Positions 39,230-46,940 of a stretch of DNA of 58,427 nt are shown here, piece by piece. The notes beneath the pieces were generated by a model, which saw only the letters and a list, made by a program, of their open reading frames with translations, had not been told where the DNA came from and did no database searches. The translations under genes and the position numbers were made by a program. Numbering within the stretch: position 1 is the stretch's first letter; each line of letters begins with the position of its first letter. Source of the DNA: Candidatus Aminicenantes bacterium UBA4085 (GTDB lineage: Bacteria; Acidobacteriota; Aminicenantia; Aminicenantales; UBA4085); NCBI GenBank assembly GCA_002383325.1, contig DFYJ01000005.1, positions 12,806-71,232 on the forward strand, read 5' to 3'.

Positions 39230-40261
39230 CTAAAGTCGGATGGACAGCCCGGCCGCCAGCTGCAAGCCCGAGAGGTCGACCGAAGCCACGGTCGTGCCCA
39301 CGGGTTGCCTTCCCATCGGGCTGTAGCTCGTAGTCAGAGTCGGAGCCGAGAAGCCTCCCCACGGCGTGGTGGCCTTCTCCCAAGTGACGCCCCAGGTACC
39401 CTTCACCGCCCAGCTCGATTCGGTGACCGCGGGCAGCTCGGTGGCGGTCCGGATGGTGTCGAGCCCCGAAATCTGGTTCAGCTGTTGGAAAGCATACCCG
39501 GCCTGACCGTAGATCTCGACGAAGGGGAGGATCCGGGCCCGGAGCTGGGCGCCCGTCTCAATGGCGATGCTGGTCGACCGCCCGGTCATCTCCATGGTCC
39601 AGCTGCCGGAGGCGACCGTGCCCGCGTCCGTGGTCACGCTCTCGAAGCGTTCGTTCCAGACCTTGAGGTCGCCCAGGATCGGGCCGCCCATGATGAAGAT
39701 CTCGCCCCGCAGGATCTTGAAGAAATCCCAGCCGAAGTTAGCTTGCAGGAAGGGCATCCAGGACTCGACCGACACGGTCAGATCGTCGTTGTCATAGTGG
39801 ATGGTCGAGGCGCCGGGAAGGGCCGCCTCGGGGCGGGAATCCTCCACCTGGACGTCCAGCCCGACGCCGGAGCTCTGCACGCCCTTGATGTACTGAACGC
39901 CCAACGACAGGCCGAAGGTCGGGCTGGCTTGGTAGCGGAGGGCGACCGAGAGAGGCGCGATCCGATTGAGGGAGCGGAACTCCTGGTCCCCGGCATAAGC
40001 AAAGCGGGCGGTATAGGCGTCACCGTAGAGCTCGTCGTAGTAGGCGTACTGCTTGATGTAGTAGTGCCCGAGATAGGTGTTTTCGTAGTCCACGATCCGG
40101 TTGAGGGATTCGGGCGAGACGCCGAGCCAGCCCCCGGACAGCTCGATCCGGAAGTTGGACCAACGGAAAGGATACCCCTCCTCCTGGGCGGCCAGAGCGG
40201 CGGGCAGGCCGAACAGAAGAACCGCGGCCAGGGCCGCGGCGGTTGAGCTTCGCTTGAGCAC
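39230..40261 (-). CDS. Outer-membrane beta-barrel-like protein, paralogue A
   Basis: A 343-residue exported protein with a Sec signal peptide ending near AALAAQEE. The mature part begins with GYPFRWSNFRIELSGGW and consists of alternating hydrophobic strands (LSVALRYQASPTFGLSLGVQYIKG; IYGQAGYAFQQL), ending in SGLQLAAGLSIRL with a final amphipathic strand, as in small outer-membrane barrels. It is a close relative of the product at 40378-41415, with the same start, the same strand pattern and the same last residues. Each copy has its own promoter, so they are independently controlled duplicates. GTG 40261 follows AAGGAG. The function is unknown. Confidence 0.75.
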   Translation of the reverse strand: MLKRSSTAAALAAVLLFGLPAALAAQEEGYPFRWSNFRIELSGGWLGVSPESLNRIVDYENTYLGHYYIKQYAYYDELYGDAYTARFAYAGDQEFRSLNRIAPLSVALRYQASPTFGLSLGVQYIKGVQSSGVGLDVQVEDSRPEAALPGASTIHYDNDDLTVSVESWMPFLQANFGWDFFKILRGEIFIMGGPILGDLKVWNERFESVTTDAGTVASGSWTMEMTGRSTSIAIETGAQLRARILPFVEIYGQAGYAFQQLNQISGLDTIRTATELPAVTESSWAVKGTWGVTWEKATTPWGGFSAPTLTTSYSPMGRQPVGTTVASVDLSGLQLAAGLSIRL

Positions 40262-40325
40262 GGTGGGCTCCTTGGAATCCGGGTCGACGAGGGACCGGGG
40301 ACGCCGGATCGAAATTCGAAGCGGG

Positions 40326-40355
40326 ATTGTATCGCTTTGAAGAAGAGCCGGTCAA
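40326..40355 (-). promoter_or_regulatory. Promoter of barrel paralogue A
   Basis: On the minus strand TTGACC (40355-40350), 18 bases and TACAAT (40331-40326). It lies in the gap between the two paralogues. Confidence 0.6.
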
Positions 40356-40377
40356 ATCCCCCGTCCGCGCCCCGGGC

Positions 40378-41415
40378 TCAGAGCCGTATCGAGAGGCCGG
40401 CGACAAGCTGCAAACCGGACATGTCGACCTCGGCCGGAGCCGTGCCGAAGGCGTTGAACGTGCTTTTCCAGAAATTGGCGCCGAACTCGGTCGTCAGGAT
40501 CGGGGCCGAGAACTTGCCCCAAAGCGTCATGATATCCTCGCGGTTCACTCCCCACGGGCCTTGCAGGGCGTAGTCCGACTGGGAGGCCTCGGGAAGCTCC
40601 GTGGCCGTCCTGATGGAGTTGAGCCCGTGGATATCGTTGAAAGCCCGGAAGGCGTAGCCGGCCTGGCCGTAGAGATGCAGGAAGGGGAAGATCTTGACCT
40701 CCAGCCGCCCGCCGAACTCGACGGCCAGGCTGGTCGAGCTTCCGGTCAGCTCCATGGTTCGGGAGCCCGAGGAGGCCGTCTCCCCGGCCGATATCACGCT
40801 TTCGTGATGCTCGTTCCAGACCCGGAGATCCCCGAAGATCGGGCCGCCCATGATGACGATGTCCGTCCGCAGGAATTTCAGCAGGTCCCAGCCGAAGTTG
40901 GCCGCCAAGTACGGCATCCAGGTCTTGACGGAGAGGGACAGGTCATCGTTGGCGTAGCGGGCCGTCGAGGCGCCGGGCAGCTCCGATCCGGCCCGTTCGT
41001 CCATAATCGCCACATCCAGGCCGACTCCGGAGGTCTGGACGCCGCGCAGGTACTGCACGCCCAGGGACAGGCCCAGGGTCGGGCTGGCCTGGTAGCGGAC
41101 CGCCGCCCCCAGAGGCGTCCCTGAGCGCAGGGGGAGGAACTCCCGGCCGCCGGCATAGGTGAACTGGGCGGAGTAGGCCTCGCCGTAAAGGCTCTCGTAA
41201 TACGCGTAGCGGTCGAGGTAATAATGGTCGAGGTACGCGTTCTCGTACTCGACGGCCTTGTCCAGGTCGCCGGGCTGAACGCCGACCCAGCCGCCGGACA
41301 GCTCGATCCGAAAATTGGACCAGCGGAAGGGATAGCCCTGCTCCTGGGCCCGGACGGCGGGGGGAAGAAGAAGGACGGCAGCAATGACCAGAAGGACAAC
41401 GCGGCGGTGGCTCAT
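40378..41415 (-). CDS. Outer-membrane beta-barrel-like protein, paralogue B
   Basis: A 345-residue paralogue of the product at 39230-40261. The signal peptide (MSHRRVVLLVIAAVLLLPPAVRA) precedes the shared GYPFRWSNFRIELSGGW; SGLQLVAGLSIRL is the shared end. Loops differ more than strands, including the segment around residues 130-140 (DERAGSELPGAS versus DSRPEAALPGAS) and the region before the last strands. ATG 41415 is chosen because the promoter lies immediately upstream, inside the further open frame, which would otherwise begin at 41478. Ligand or function cannot be inferred; a surface-exposed barrel under diversifying selection at the loops is possible. Confidence 0.76.
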   Translation of the reverse strand: MSHRRVVLLVIAAVLLLPPAVRAQEQGYPFRWSNFRIELSGGWVGVQPGDLDKAVEYENAYLDHYYLDRYAYYESLYGEAYSAQFTYAGGREFLPLRSGTPLGAAVRYQASPTLGLSLGVQYLRGVQTSGVGLDVAIMDERAGSELPGASTARYANDDLSLSVKTWMPYLAANFGWDLLKFLRTDIVIMGGPIFGDLRVWNEHHESVISAGETASSGSRTMELTGSSTSLAVEFGGRLEVKIFPFLHLYGQAGYAFRAFNDIHGLNSIRTATELPEASQSDYALQGPWGVNREDIMTLWGKFSAPILTTEFGANFWKSTFNAFGTAPAEVDMSGLQLVAGLSIRL

Positions 41416-41442
41416 GGCAGCCCCCTCATGACGATTGCAACA

Positions 41443-41471
41443 ATTATACGAGGGGAATTTCCAAAACGCAA
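41443..41471 (-). promoter_or_regulatory. Promoter of barrel paralogue B
   Basis: On the minus strand TTGCGT (41471-41466), 17 bases and a perfect TATAAT (41448-41443). It starts 20 bases after the end of the hydrogenase-associated regulator operon. Confidence 0.65.
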
Positions 41472-41490
41472 CGCTCACGGGAAGGAAGGA

Positions 41491-42579
41491 CTAGGCTGCG
41501 GCCGCCCCCGTGTCCTGCGAGACGGGCAGGGCGACGAAAAAGGCGGCCCAGGCGCCCGGTTCGCTCTCGGCCCAGATGCGGCCCTTGTGCTTCTCGACGA
41601 TGGTCCGGCAGATGTACAGGCCCAGCCCCGAGCCCTTGACCCCTTCGGTGCCCTTCTGCTTCAAGCGCTCGAAGCGCTTGAAAAGCCGGTTTTGGATGTC
41701 CCCGGCCGAGATGCCCACGCCTTCGTTGCGGACGGACAGGACAGCCTCCCCTCCCCGCCGATCTAGGCGGACCCGGATGGGCGTCCCCTCGCGGCCGTAC
41801 TTGATCGCGTTGTTGAGCAGGTTGCGGACCACGATCTTTAGGAGCTGGGGGTCGCCGAGGATCCGGGGATCGTCTGCAATCTCGACTTGGACGGGCATCT
41901 TCTTCATGTTGTCGCGGATCTCGGGCACCGCGGCCTCGCCGGCCAGGATGTCGGCCCCCAGGCGGAGACCCTCCTGGAACGACTCCAGGCCGTCGATCTC
42001 CATCTTGGACAGGTCGATGTAGGAGCGGATGACGTCCTCCAGGTACGCGCAGTTGCGGAGGATGGTCTCGACGATCTTATGCTGGCCGGGCTCGAGCTTG
42101 CCGAAGTAGCCCCGGTAGAGGGTGTCGGCCGTGGTCTGGACGGTCGCCAGGGGGCTCTTCAGCTCGTGCGAGACGATGGCCATCAGGTCGAGCATGCGGG
42201 CCGGACCGCGCTCCTTGCGGGCCCGTAGGGCGTTGCGGACGACGTCCTTGATCTCCTCCGGAGTGAAGGGCTTGGGCACATAGTCGAAGGCCCCGTTCTT
42301 GAGCGCCTCGCGGGCCGTGTCGACGTTGGCGTAGCCTGTAAAGACGATGACGACGGTCTCCGGCCGCTCCCGCCGCAGGGTCTTGAGGACCTCGATGCCG
42401 CCGAGGCCCGGCATCTTCAAGTCCGTGATCACCACGTCGTAGGCCTTCCGGCGGGCCTTGTCCAGGCCCTCCTCGCCCGATACGGCCATGTCGATCTCCA
42501 TCCCCTCGCGGGCGAAGATGCGGCGGCACGAGCGCAGGACGATATCCTCGTCGTCGATGAACAGGATGGTGTCGGGCAT
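41491..42579 (-). CDS. Receiver-histidine kinase hybrid (receiver first)
   Basis: The 362-residue protein has a receiver domain at the N terminus (residues 4-120, phospho-acceptor D53 in VVITDLKMPG), then HisKA with H138 (IVSHELKSPL) and an HATPase domain (about 250-355) containing NNAIKYG, GVGISAGD and GSGLGLYI. No sensor or membrane segment precedes it, so its input is the receiver itself. The arrangement suggests a phosphorelay intermediate that receives phosphate from the kinase encoded just upstream (42600-44522) and then controls its own kinase activity. It ends the hydrogenase operon, 20 bases behind the preceding gene. No DNA-binding output is encoded here. Confidence 0.9.
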   Translation of the reverse strand: MPDTILFIDDEDIVLRSCRRIFAREGMEIDMAVSGEEGLDKARRKAYDVVITDLKMPGLGGIEVLKTLRRERPETVVIVFTGYANVDTAREALKNGAFDYVPKPFTPEEIKDVVRNALRARKERGPARMLDLMAIVSHELKSPLATVQTTADTLYRGYFGKLEPGQHKIVETILRNCAYLEDVIRSYIDLSKMEIDGLESFQEGLRLGADILAGEAAVPEIRDNMKKMPVQVEIADDPRILGDPQLLKIVVRNLLNNAIKYGREGTPIRVRLDRRGGEAVLSVRNEGVGISAGDIQNRLFKRFERLKQKGTEGVKGSGLGLYICRTIVEKHKGRIWAESEPGAWAAFFVALPVSQDTGAAAA

Positions 42580-42599
42580 GGTGGATGATCCCTTCCTCT

Positions 42600-44522
42600 C
42601 TAGGCCAGCGGCAGCCGGATGATGAACTCCGTCCCCTCCCCCACTTGGCTGCGGACGTCGATCGTGCCGTGGTGGCGCTCGACGACACCGTAGACGGCCG
42701 GCAGGCCCAAGCCCGTCCCCTTGCCCTGCTCCTTGGTGGTGAAGAAGGGCTCGAAGAGGCGGGCCATGTTCTCCGGCGGGATGCCGACGCCGGAGTCGGT
42801 CACCCGGATGACGGCCCGTGGCGGGTCGGCCTCGCGGCCGGTGCCGATGCGCAGGCGGCCGCCCTCGGGCATGGCGTCCGCGGCGTTGACCGCCAGGTTG
42901 CCGATGACCTGCTTGATCTGGCTGGCGTCGACCGGGACGGGGGGCAGGTCCGGATCGTATTCGCGGACGATCTCGACGTTCTGGAAGTGGACGTTCTTCT
43001 CCAGGATCCGCAGGGCCTCGTCGATGACCGCGTTGAGGTCGGTCGGCTCCTTGAGCGGCTCGTTCTCCCGGGCGAAGTCCAGGATGCCGCGGACGATCCG
43101 CCGGCAGCGAAGGGTCTCGTCCCGGATGACCCGCAGGTCCTCCTCGGCCGGAGTGCCCTTGAGGTCCTCCATCAGCAGGCTGCTGTAAGTCAGGACGCCG
43201 GTCAGAGGATTGTTGATCTCGTGGGCGATGCCGGAGGCCAGCCGGCCCAGGGAGGCCAGCTTCTCGGACTTCAGGATGGTCCGCTCGGCCAGCTCCTGGA
43301 GCTTGCCGTCCCGCTCCTCGATGGCCCCGACCATGCGGTTGAAGCCGTCGGCGATGGCCCGGCTGTCGGTGTCGGCTTGGGCGTCGACCTCGATCCGGTG
43401 ATAGCTGCCGCGGGCGACGTCGGCCGTGGCGGCCAGGATGCGCCGAACGGGCTTGGTCGAGTTGTTGATCAGGTAGACCGCCAGGCCCAGGGCGATGAGC
43501 AGGGTCAGGCCGATCACCGAGAGGAAGAGCAGGGTCGTCCTGCGGATCACCAGGTCGAACTTGTCCTTGAGGACGCCGACATAGAGCATGCCCAGGATGC
43601 GGCCGTCGATCTCGCGCAACGGGCTGTAGCCGGAGACGTACCACTTGTCCACGACGAAGGCCTGGCCGGTCCAGGTCTGGCCCTCCTCGTAGACTTTGCG
43701 GTAGACCTCTTCCGAGACCTGGGTCCCGATGGCCCGCCGGCCGGAGCGGTCGGCCACGCTGGTCGTCACCCGGATATCGCCCAGGAAGATGGTCGCGGCT
43801 CCGACCTCGCGGCCGTCGATGCGCTCCTCTTTGAAGACCAGCCGCTTGAAGCGGTCGATGAAGCGATCGTTGTTGTTGAGCAGGATCGCGGCGTAGAGGA
43901 TGCCGACCATGCGGCCCTCGGCGAAGATGGGCGCGGCCGCCTTCATGATCAGGGCCCGATCCTCGATCTGGGAGCCGCGCCGCCGGGCCAGCGGCGTCGG
44001 GACGACCTGGATGATCGTCCGTTCGGCCAGGTCCGGCCCTTCGCGGCGGATGTTCTCGTGGCCCAGGATGCCCGTGCCCGCGGCCGGCCTGCGGTTGCGC
44101 AGGATCCACTGGATGTAGCGATAGCTGGCCACGCTGTCGCCCCAGGCCTCGAAATTGTTGGCCCGGACCAGGATGGTTCCGTCGGGGTTGACGACATTGA
44201 CGATGTCGAAGCCGAACTCGGCCTTGATCTGAGCCAGCTTGTCGAAGAGGTAGCGGCGGTCGCGGTCGGCCGCCGCCCGGACGATCTCGGCCGTCTTGGC
44301 CAGGTATTCGACGATCTGGAGCCTCTTTTGGACCTCCTCGTCGTAGAGCTCGGAGGTCGCCGCCAGGGCGTTGCGGACGGTGTCGCTCCCTTCCCGGACC
44401 ACGTTGGTGTTGAGGACATTGAGGCCGATGATGAGCGAGAGCGTCCCCAGCAGGGCCACGATGGCGACCAGGCTGACGACCAGCTTGACGCGGATGTTGG
44501 CCCGGCGCAGAGGGCGGATCAT
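42600..44522 (-). CDS. Membrane sensor histidine kinase with extracytoplasmic cache domain
   Basis: A 640-residue inner-membrane kinase. Helix 1 (about 10-33) and helix 2 (about 330-355) bracket a periplasmic double-cache-like domain of about 290 residues (contains ADRDRRYLFDKLAQI and KWYVSGYSPLREIDGRILG). HAMP (355-410), HisKA with H434 in GIAHEINNPLTGVL, and HATPase (500-640, with DSGVGIPPENMARLFEPFF and GTGLGL) follow. The HEINNPL form is typical of NtrB-like kinases. It overlaps the preceding receiver gene (ATGA at 44519-44522) and is co-transcribed with the hydrogenase, so it may report ligand or redox state tied to hydrogen metabolism. The ligand of the cache domain is not readable. Confidence 0.92.
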   Translation of the reverse strand: MIRPLRRANIRVKLVVSLVAIVALLGTLSLIIGLNVLNTNVVREGSDTVRNALAATSELYDEEVQKRLQIVEYLAKTAEIVRAAADRDRRYLFDKLAQIKAEFGFDIVNVVNPDGTILVRANNFEAWGDSVASYRYIQWILRNRRPAAGTGILGHENIRREGPDLAERTIIQVVPTPLARRRGSQIEDRALIMKAAAPIFAEGRMVGILYAAILLNNNDRFIDRFKRLVFKEERIDGREVGAATIFLGDIRVTTSVADRSGRRAIGTQVSEEVYRKVYEEGQTWTGQAFVVDKWYVSGYSPLREIDGRILGMLYVGVLKDKFDLVIRRTTLLFLSVIGLTLLIALGLAVYLINNSTKPVRRILAATADVARGSYHRIEVDAQADTDSRAIADGFNRMVGAIEERDGKLQELAERTILKSEKLASLGRLASGIAHEINNPLTGVLTYSSLLMEDLKGTPAEEDLRVIRDETLRCRRIVRGILDFARENEPLKEPTDLNAVIDEALRILEKNVHFQNVEIVREYDPDLPPVPVDASQIKQVIGNLAVNAADAMPEGGRLRIGTGREADPPRAVIRVTDSGVGIPPENMARLFEPFFTTKEQGKGTGLGLPAVYGVVERHHGTIDVRSQVGEGTEFIIRLPLA

Positions 44523-44923
44523 GGCAGGAGGCGGCCGATGACGGCCAGCAGCTCGTCGATGTCCACCGGCTTGGTCAGAAAGGATTCCACATCGGGCAGG
44601 AAGTTGTCGCCCGGGTCCAGGCTGAAGCGCGAGTGGGTGACCTGGCCGATGGCCGTCAGGATGACCAGGGGGACGCCGCGCACGTCCGAGTAGCGGGAGC
44701 CGGGCCGGGTGCTCCGGATCTGATCGGCCACCTCGAACCCCGCCGTATCGGTTTCCATCATCACATCCAGGATGACCAGGTCGGGCCGCTCGGAGAGAAC
44801 GGCTTTGAGGCCCTCGGAGCCGCGGTGGGCTGCGGCCGTCTGGTAGCCCTGGCTCCGCAGGACCTGGGACAGGGTCTCGACCAGGTCGCGGTCGTCGTCG
44901 ACGATCAGGATCTTCTTGGCCAT
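44519..44923 (-). CDS. Single-domain response regulator with extended loop
   Basis: A 134-residue receiver without output domain. The acidic pair is near residues 9-10 (LIVDDD), the phospho-acceptor is D53 (VILDVMM), and the lysine is in FLTKPVD. An insertion between beta4 and beta5 (RPGSRYSDVRGVPLVILTAIGQ and the loop after it) makes it longer than CheY. The stop overlaps the start of the sensor kinase by four bases and the gene begins 11 bases after the hydrogenase small subunit. It probably relays signal by protein contact with hydrogenase or with the hybrid kinase, rather than by DNA binding. Confidence 0.9.
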   Translation of the reverse strand: MAKKILIVDDDRDLVETLSQVLRSQGYQTAAAHRGSEGLKAVLSERPDLVILDVMMETDTAGFEVADQIRSTRPGSRYSDVRGVPLVILTAIGQVTHSRFSLDPGDNFLPDVESFLTKPVDIDELLAVIGRLLP

Positions 44924-44934
44924 GTCCGCGCTCC

Positions 44935-45471
44935 TCAGTCCTTGAGCAGCTCGTAGATGACGTTGCGGTCCTGCCAGGACTTGGTCCGCAGCGAGGCGTC
45001 CAGCGGGAACTCGACCTGCTTGAGCTCGACCGGGGCCGACTTTTGGTCGACCAGACCCAAAGCCAGGGCCACGCCGTAAAGGATGGCTTCGGGCCGAGGC
45101 GGGCAGCCCGGGACGTAATAGTTTACCGGGACGGCCGCAGCTCCGCCTCCGGTGACGTGGTAGGTGTCGAACCAGCAGCCGCGGCCGACCGCGCAGGAGC
45201 CGATGCCGAAGACAAGCTTGGGCAAAGGGATGGCCTCGTAGGCCCGCTGGACCAGAGGGAAGGTCGGCCGGGTCACCGCCCCCGACAGCAGCATGGCGTC
45301 GGCATGGCGGGGCGAGCCGACCAACTTGATGCCGAAGCGCTCGACGTCATAGAAAGGGGTCAGGATGTTGAGGATCTCGATGTCGCAGCCGTTGCAGGCG
45401 CCGCTGTTGCAGTGGTAGACCCAGAGGGACTTGGGGAAGGCCTTCCGGGCGAGCTTGGACAGCATGGTCAT
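44935..45471 (-). CDS. Group-4 [NiFe] hydrogenase small subunit (NuoB/HycG/EchC-like)
   Basis: The 178-residue protein carries the proximal 4Fe-4S cluster: C26 and C29 in SGACNGCDIEI, C93 in GIGSCAVG and C123 in PGCPPRPEAI. It lies at the cytoplasmic face of the membrane complex, between the large subunit and the polyferredoxin. It is the short form without the N-terminal extension of respiratory hydrogenases, which supports group 4 or complex I ancestry. The start ATG 45471 overlaps the stop of the ferredoxin gene (ATGA). The nickel ligands of the cognate large subunit show that this is a hydrogenase rather than a complex I module. Confidence 0.9.
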   Translation of the reverse strand: MTMLSKLARKAFPKSLWVYHCNSGACNGCDIEILNILTPFYDVERFGIKLVGSPRHADAMLLSGAVTRPTFPLVQRAYEAIPLPKLVFGIGSCAVGRGCWFDTYHVTGGGAAAVPVNYYVPGCPPRPEAILYGVALALGLVDQKSAPVELKQVEFPLDASLRTKSWQDRNVIYELLKD

Positions 45472-46013
45472 CCCTCCATCCGGGTCGGCCGCTCGAACGT
45501 CTCGGTCGCGGCCAGCGTCTCCGGGTCGAAGCGCTCCGTCGTCCGGCGCAGGACGGTCCGCGCCTCCAGGTTGTCATAGCGGTAACCGCGCAGGCCGAGC
45601 CGGTCGACGGCGTTGCGGTTCTCCATGTCGTAGCAGCGGCCGCAGCGGCTGCAGGTCGGCATGAACAGCTCCAAGCTCTGGCTGATGTCCTTTCGATCAC
45701 CGGTGGCCAACTCGAACTCCGGCGACATGACGATGGCCTTCTCCGGGCAGAGCTCGGCGCAGCGGCCGCAGTAGGTGCAGCGCGAGCCGTCGTAGAGCAG
45801 GACCCGGATCTCCGGACAGACGTCGCGAAGCAGGATGGTCCGGGCCGGGCAGTGGTCGGCACAGCCGCCGCAGCCGACGCACCGGGTGTGGTCCCAGACC
45901 GGCTGGCCCCGGAAGTCCTTGGGCACCGGCCTCGGCTCCCGCGGATAGGCCAGGGTCACCCGGCCGGGCCGCAGGGCCAGGACGATCTGTTTGAGCTTGC
46001 TGGTGATCCACAT
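45468..46013 (-). CDS. Polyferredoxin subunit of the hydrogenase (NuoI/HycF/EchF-like)
   Basis: The 181-residue protein has two 4Fe-4S motifs: CVGCGGCADHC (C45, C48, C51, C55) and CTYCGRCAELC (C79, C82, C85, C89), as in NuoI, HycF and EchF. An additional C121-x-x-C124-x-x-C127 (PTCSRCGRCYDM) lies behind them and may bind a third cluster or a metal. The N-terminal 40 residues are basic and amphipathic, for membrane contact. Start ATG 46013 leaves 14 bases to the preceding gene. It conducts electrons between the soluble module and the small subunit. Confidence 0.9.
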   Translation of the reverse strand: MWITSKLKQIVLALRPGRVTLAYPREPRPVPKDFRGQPVWDHTRCVGCGGCADHCPARTILLRDVCPEIRVLLYDGSRCTYCGRCAELCPEKAIVMSPEFELATGDRKDISQSLELFMPTCSRCGRCYDMENRNAVDRLGLRGYRYDNLEARTVLRRTTERFDPETLAATETFERPTRMEG

Positions 46014-46027
46014 GGGGGACGTCCTCT

Positions 46028-46930
46028 CTACCATCCCTTGACGGCCAGGCCGACGGCGGCCAGGGCCCAGACGATGAGGATGGCGTAATACCGGACCGCC
46101 TGGTCGATCCGCAGGCGGGGGTTGGTGGCCCCGACGAGGCCGATGAGCCCGAAGATCACGGCCATGGCCAGGAGCTGCAGGAGCAGGTCCAGCGGATAGA
46201 AGCCCGCCCGCAGGAACGGCAAAAAGGCCGAGACGAAGAGCCAGGCGTAGAACATCCGCTTCATCATGGCCGACCACTTGAAGAGAGCCAGGTCGGGCCC
46301 GCTGTATTCGATCATCGGCCCGTCGAGAAGCTCGATCTCGGCCTCGGCGATGTCGAACGGCTGGCGGCCGGCGAAGGCCTGCAGGGCCAGCAGGTAGACG
46401 ACCAGCATGAGGACGGTCGAGACGCCGTAGGAGGCCCCTGCAGCGTGGGGCATGGCCGCGGCCAGGGTCAGGGTCTTGAGCTTGACCGCGCCCAGGATGA
46501 GGGTCATGGCCAGCACCGGCTCGACCATGATCATGGTCACCATCTCGCGGCTGGCCCCGATCAGGCCGAAGGTGTTGCGGCTGGCCAGGGCGCCCAGCAG
46601 GACGGCCACCCCGCCCAGGGTCAGCAGGTAGACGATCAGGATGCCGTCCAGCTGCCCGGCCAGGGCGTTGGCCCGGAAGCCGAAGGGGATGGCCGCGGCC
46701 ACCGCCAGGATGGAGGCGAAGGCCAGCAGGGGGGCGAAGCGGAAGGGCCAGGTGCCGGCCGAGTTGAGACGCTGCTTGCCCAGCAGCTTCAGCAGATCGT
46801 AGTAGGGCTGGACGAGCGGCGGGCCCTGCCGGGACTGGATGCGGGCGGTCAGCTTCCGCAGGAGGCCCTCGAACAAAGGCGCCAGGAGGAGGAAGATCAG
46901 GAGATTGATGAAGGGCTGCACGTAGCGCAT
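46028..46930 (-). CDS. Membrane subunit of the hydrogenase (NuoH/HycD/EchB-like)
   Basis: A 300-residue inner-membrane protein with about eight helices. The family signatures are KLTARIQSRQGPPLVQPYYDLLKLLGK near residue 25-55 and the acidic segment QPFDIAEAEIELLDGPMIEYSG near 190-215, which forms part of the proton path next to the quinone-like site in complex I relatives. It links the peripheral arm to the antiporter subunit. It starts 10 bases after the stop of the large-subunit gene, with AGGAG upstream. It ends in a hydrophobic helix, as usual. Confidence 0.93.
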   Translation of the reverse strand: MRYVQPFINLLIFLLLAPLFEGLLRKLTARIQSRQGPPLVQPYYDLLKLLGKQRLNSAGTWPFRFAPLLAFASILAVAAAIPFGFRANALAGQLDGILIVYLLTLGGVAVLLGALASRNTFGLIGASREMVTMIMVEPVLAMTLILGAVKLKTLTLAAAMPHAAGASYGVSTVLMLVVYLLALQAFAGRQPFDIAEAEIELLDGPMIEYSGPDLALFKWSAMMKRMFYAWLFVSAFLPFLRAGFYPLDLLLQLLAMAVIFGLIGLVGATNPRLRIDQAVRYYAILIVWALAAVGLAVKGW

Positions 46931-46940
46931 AGCCGGCTCC

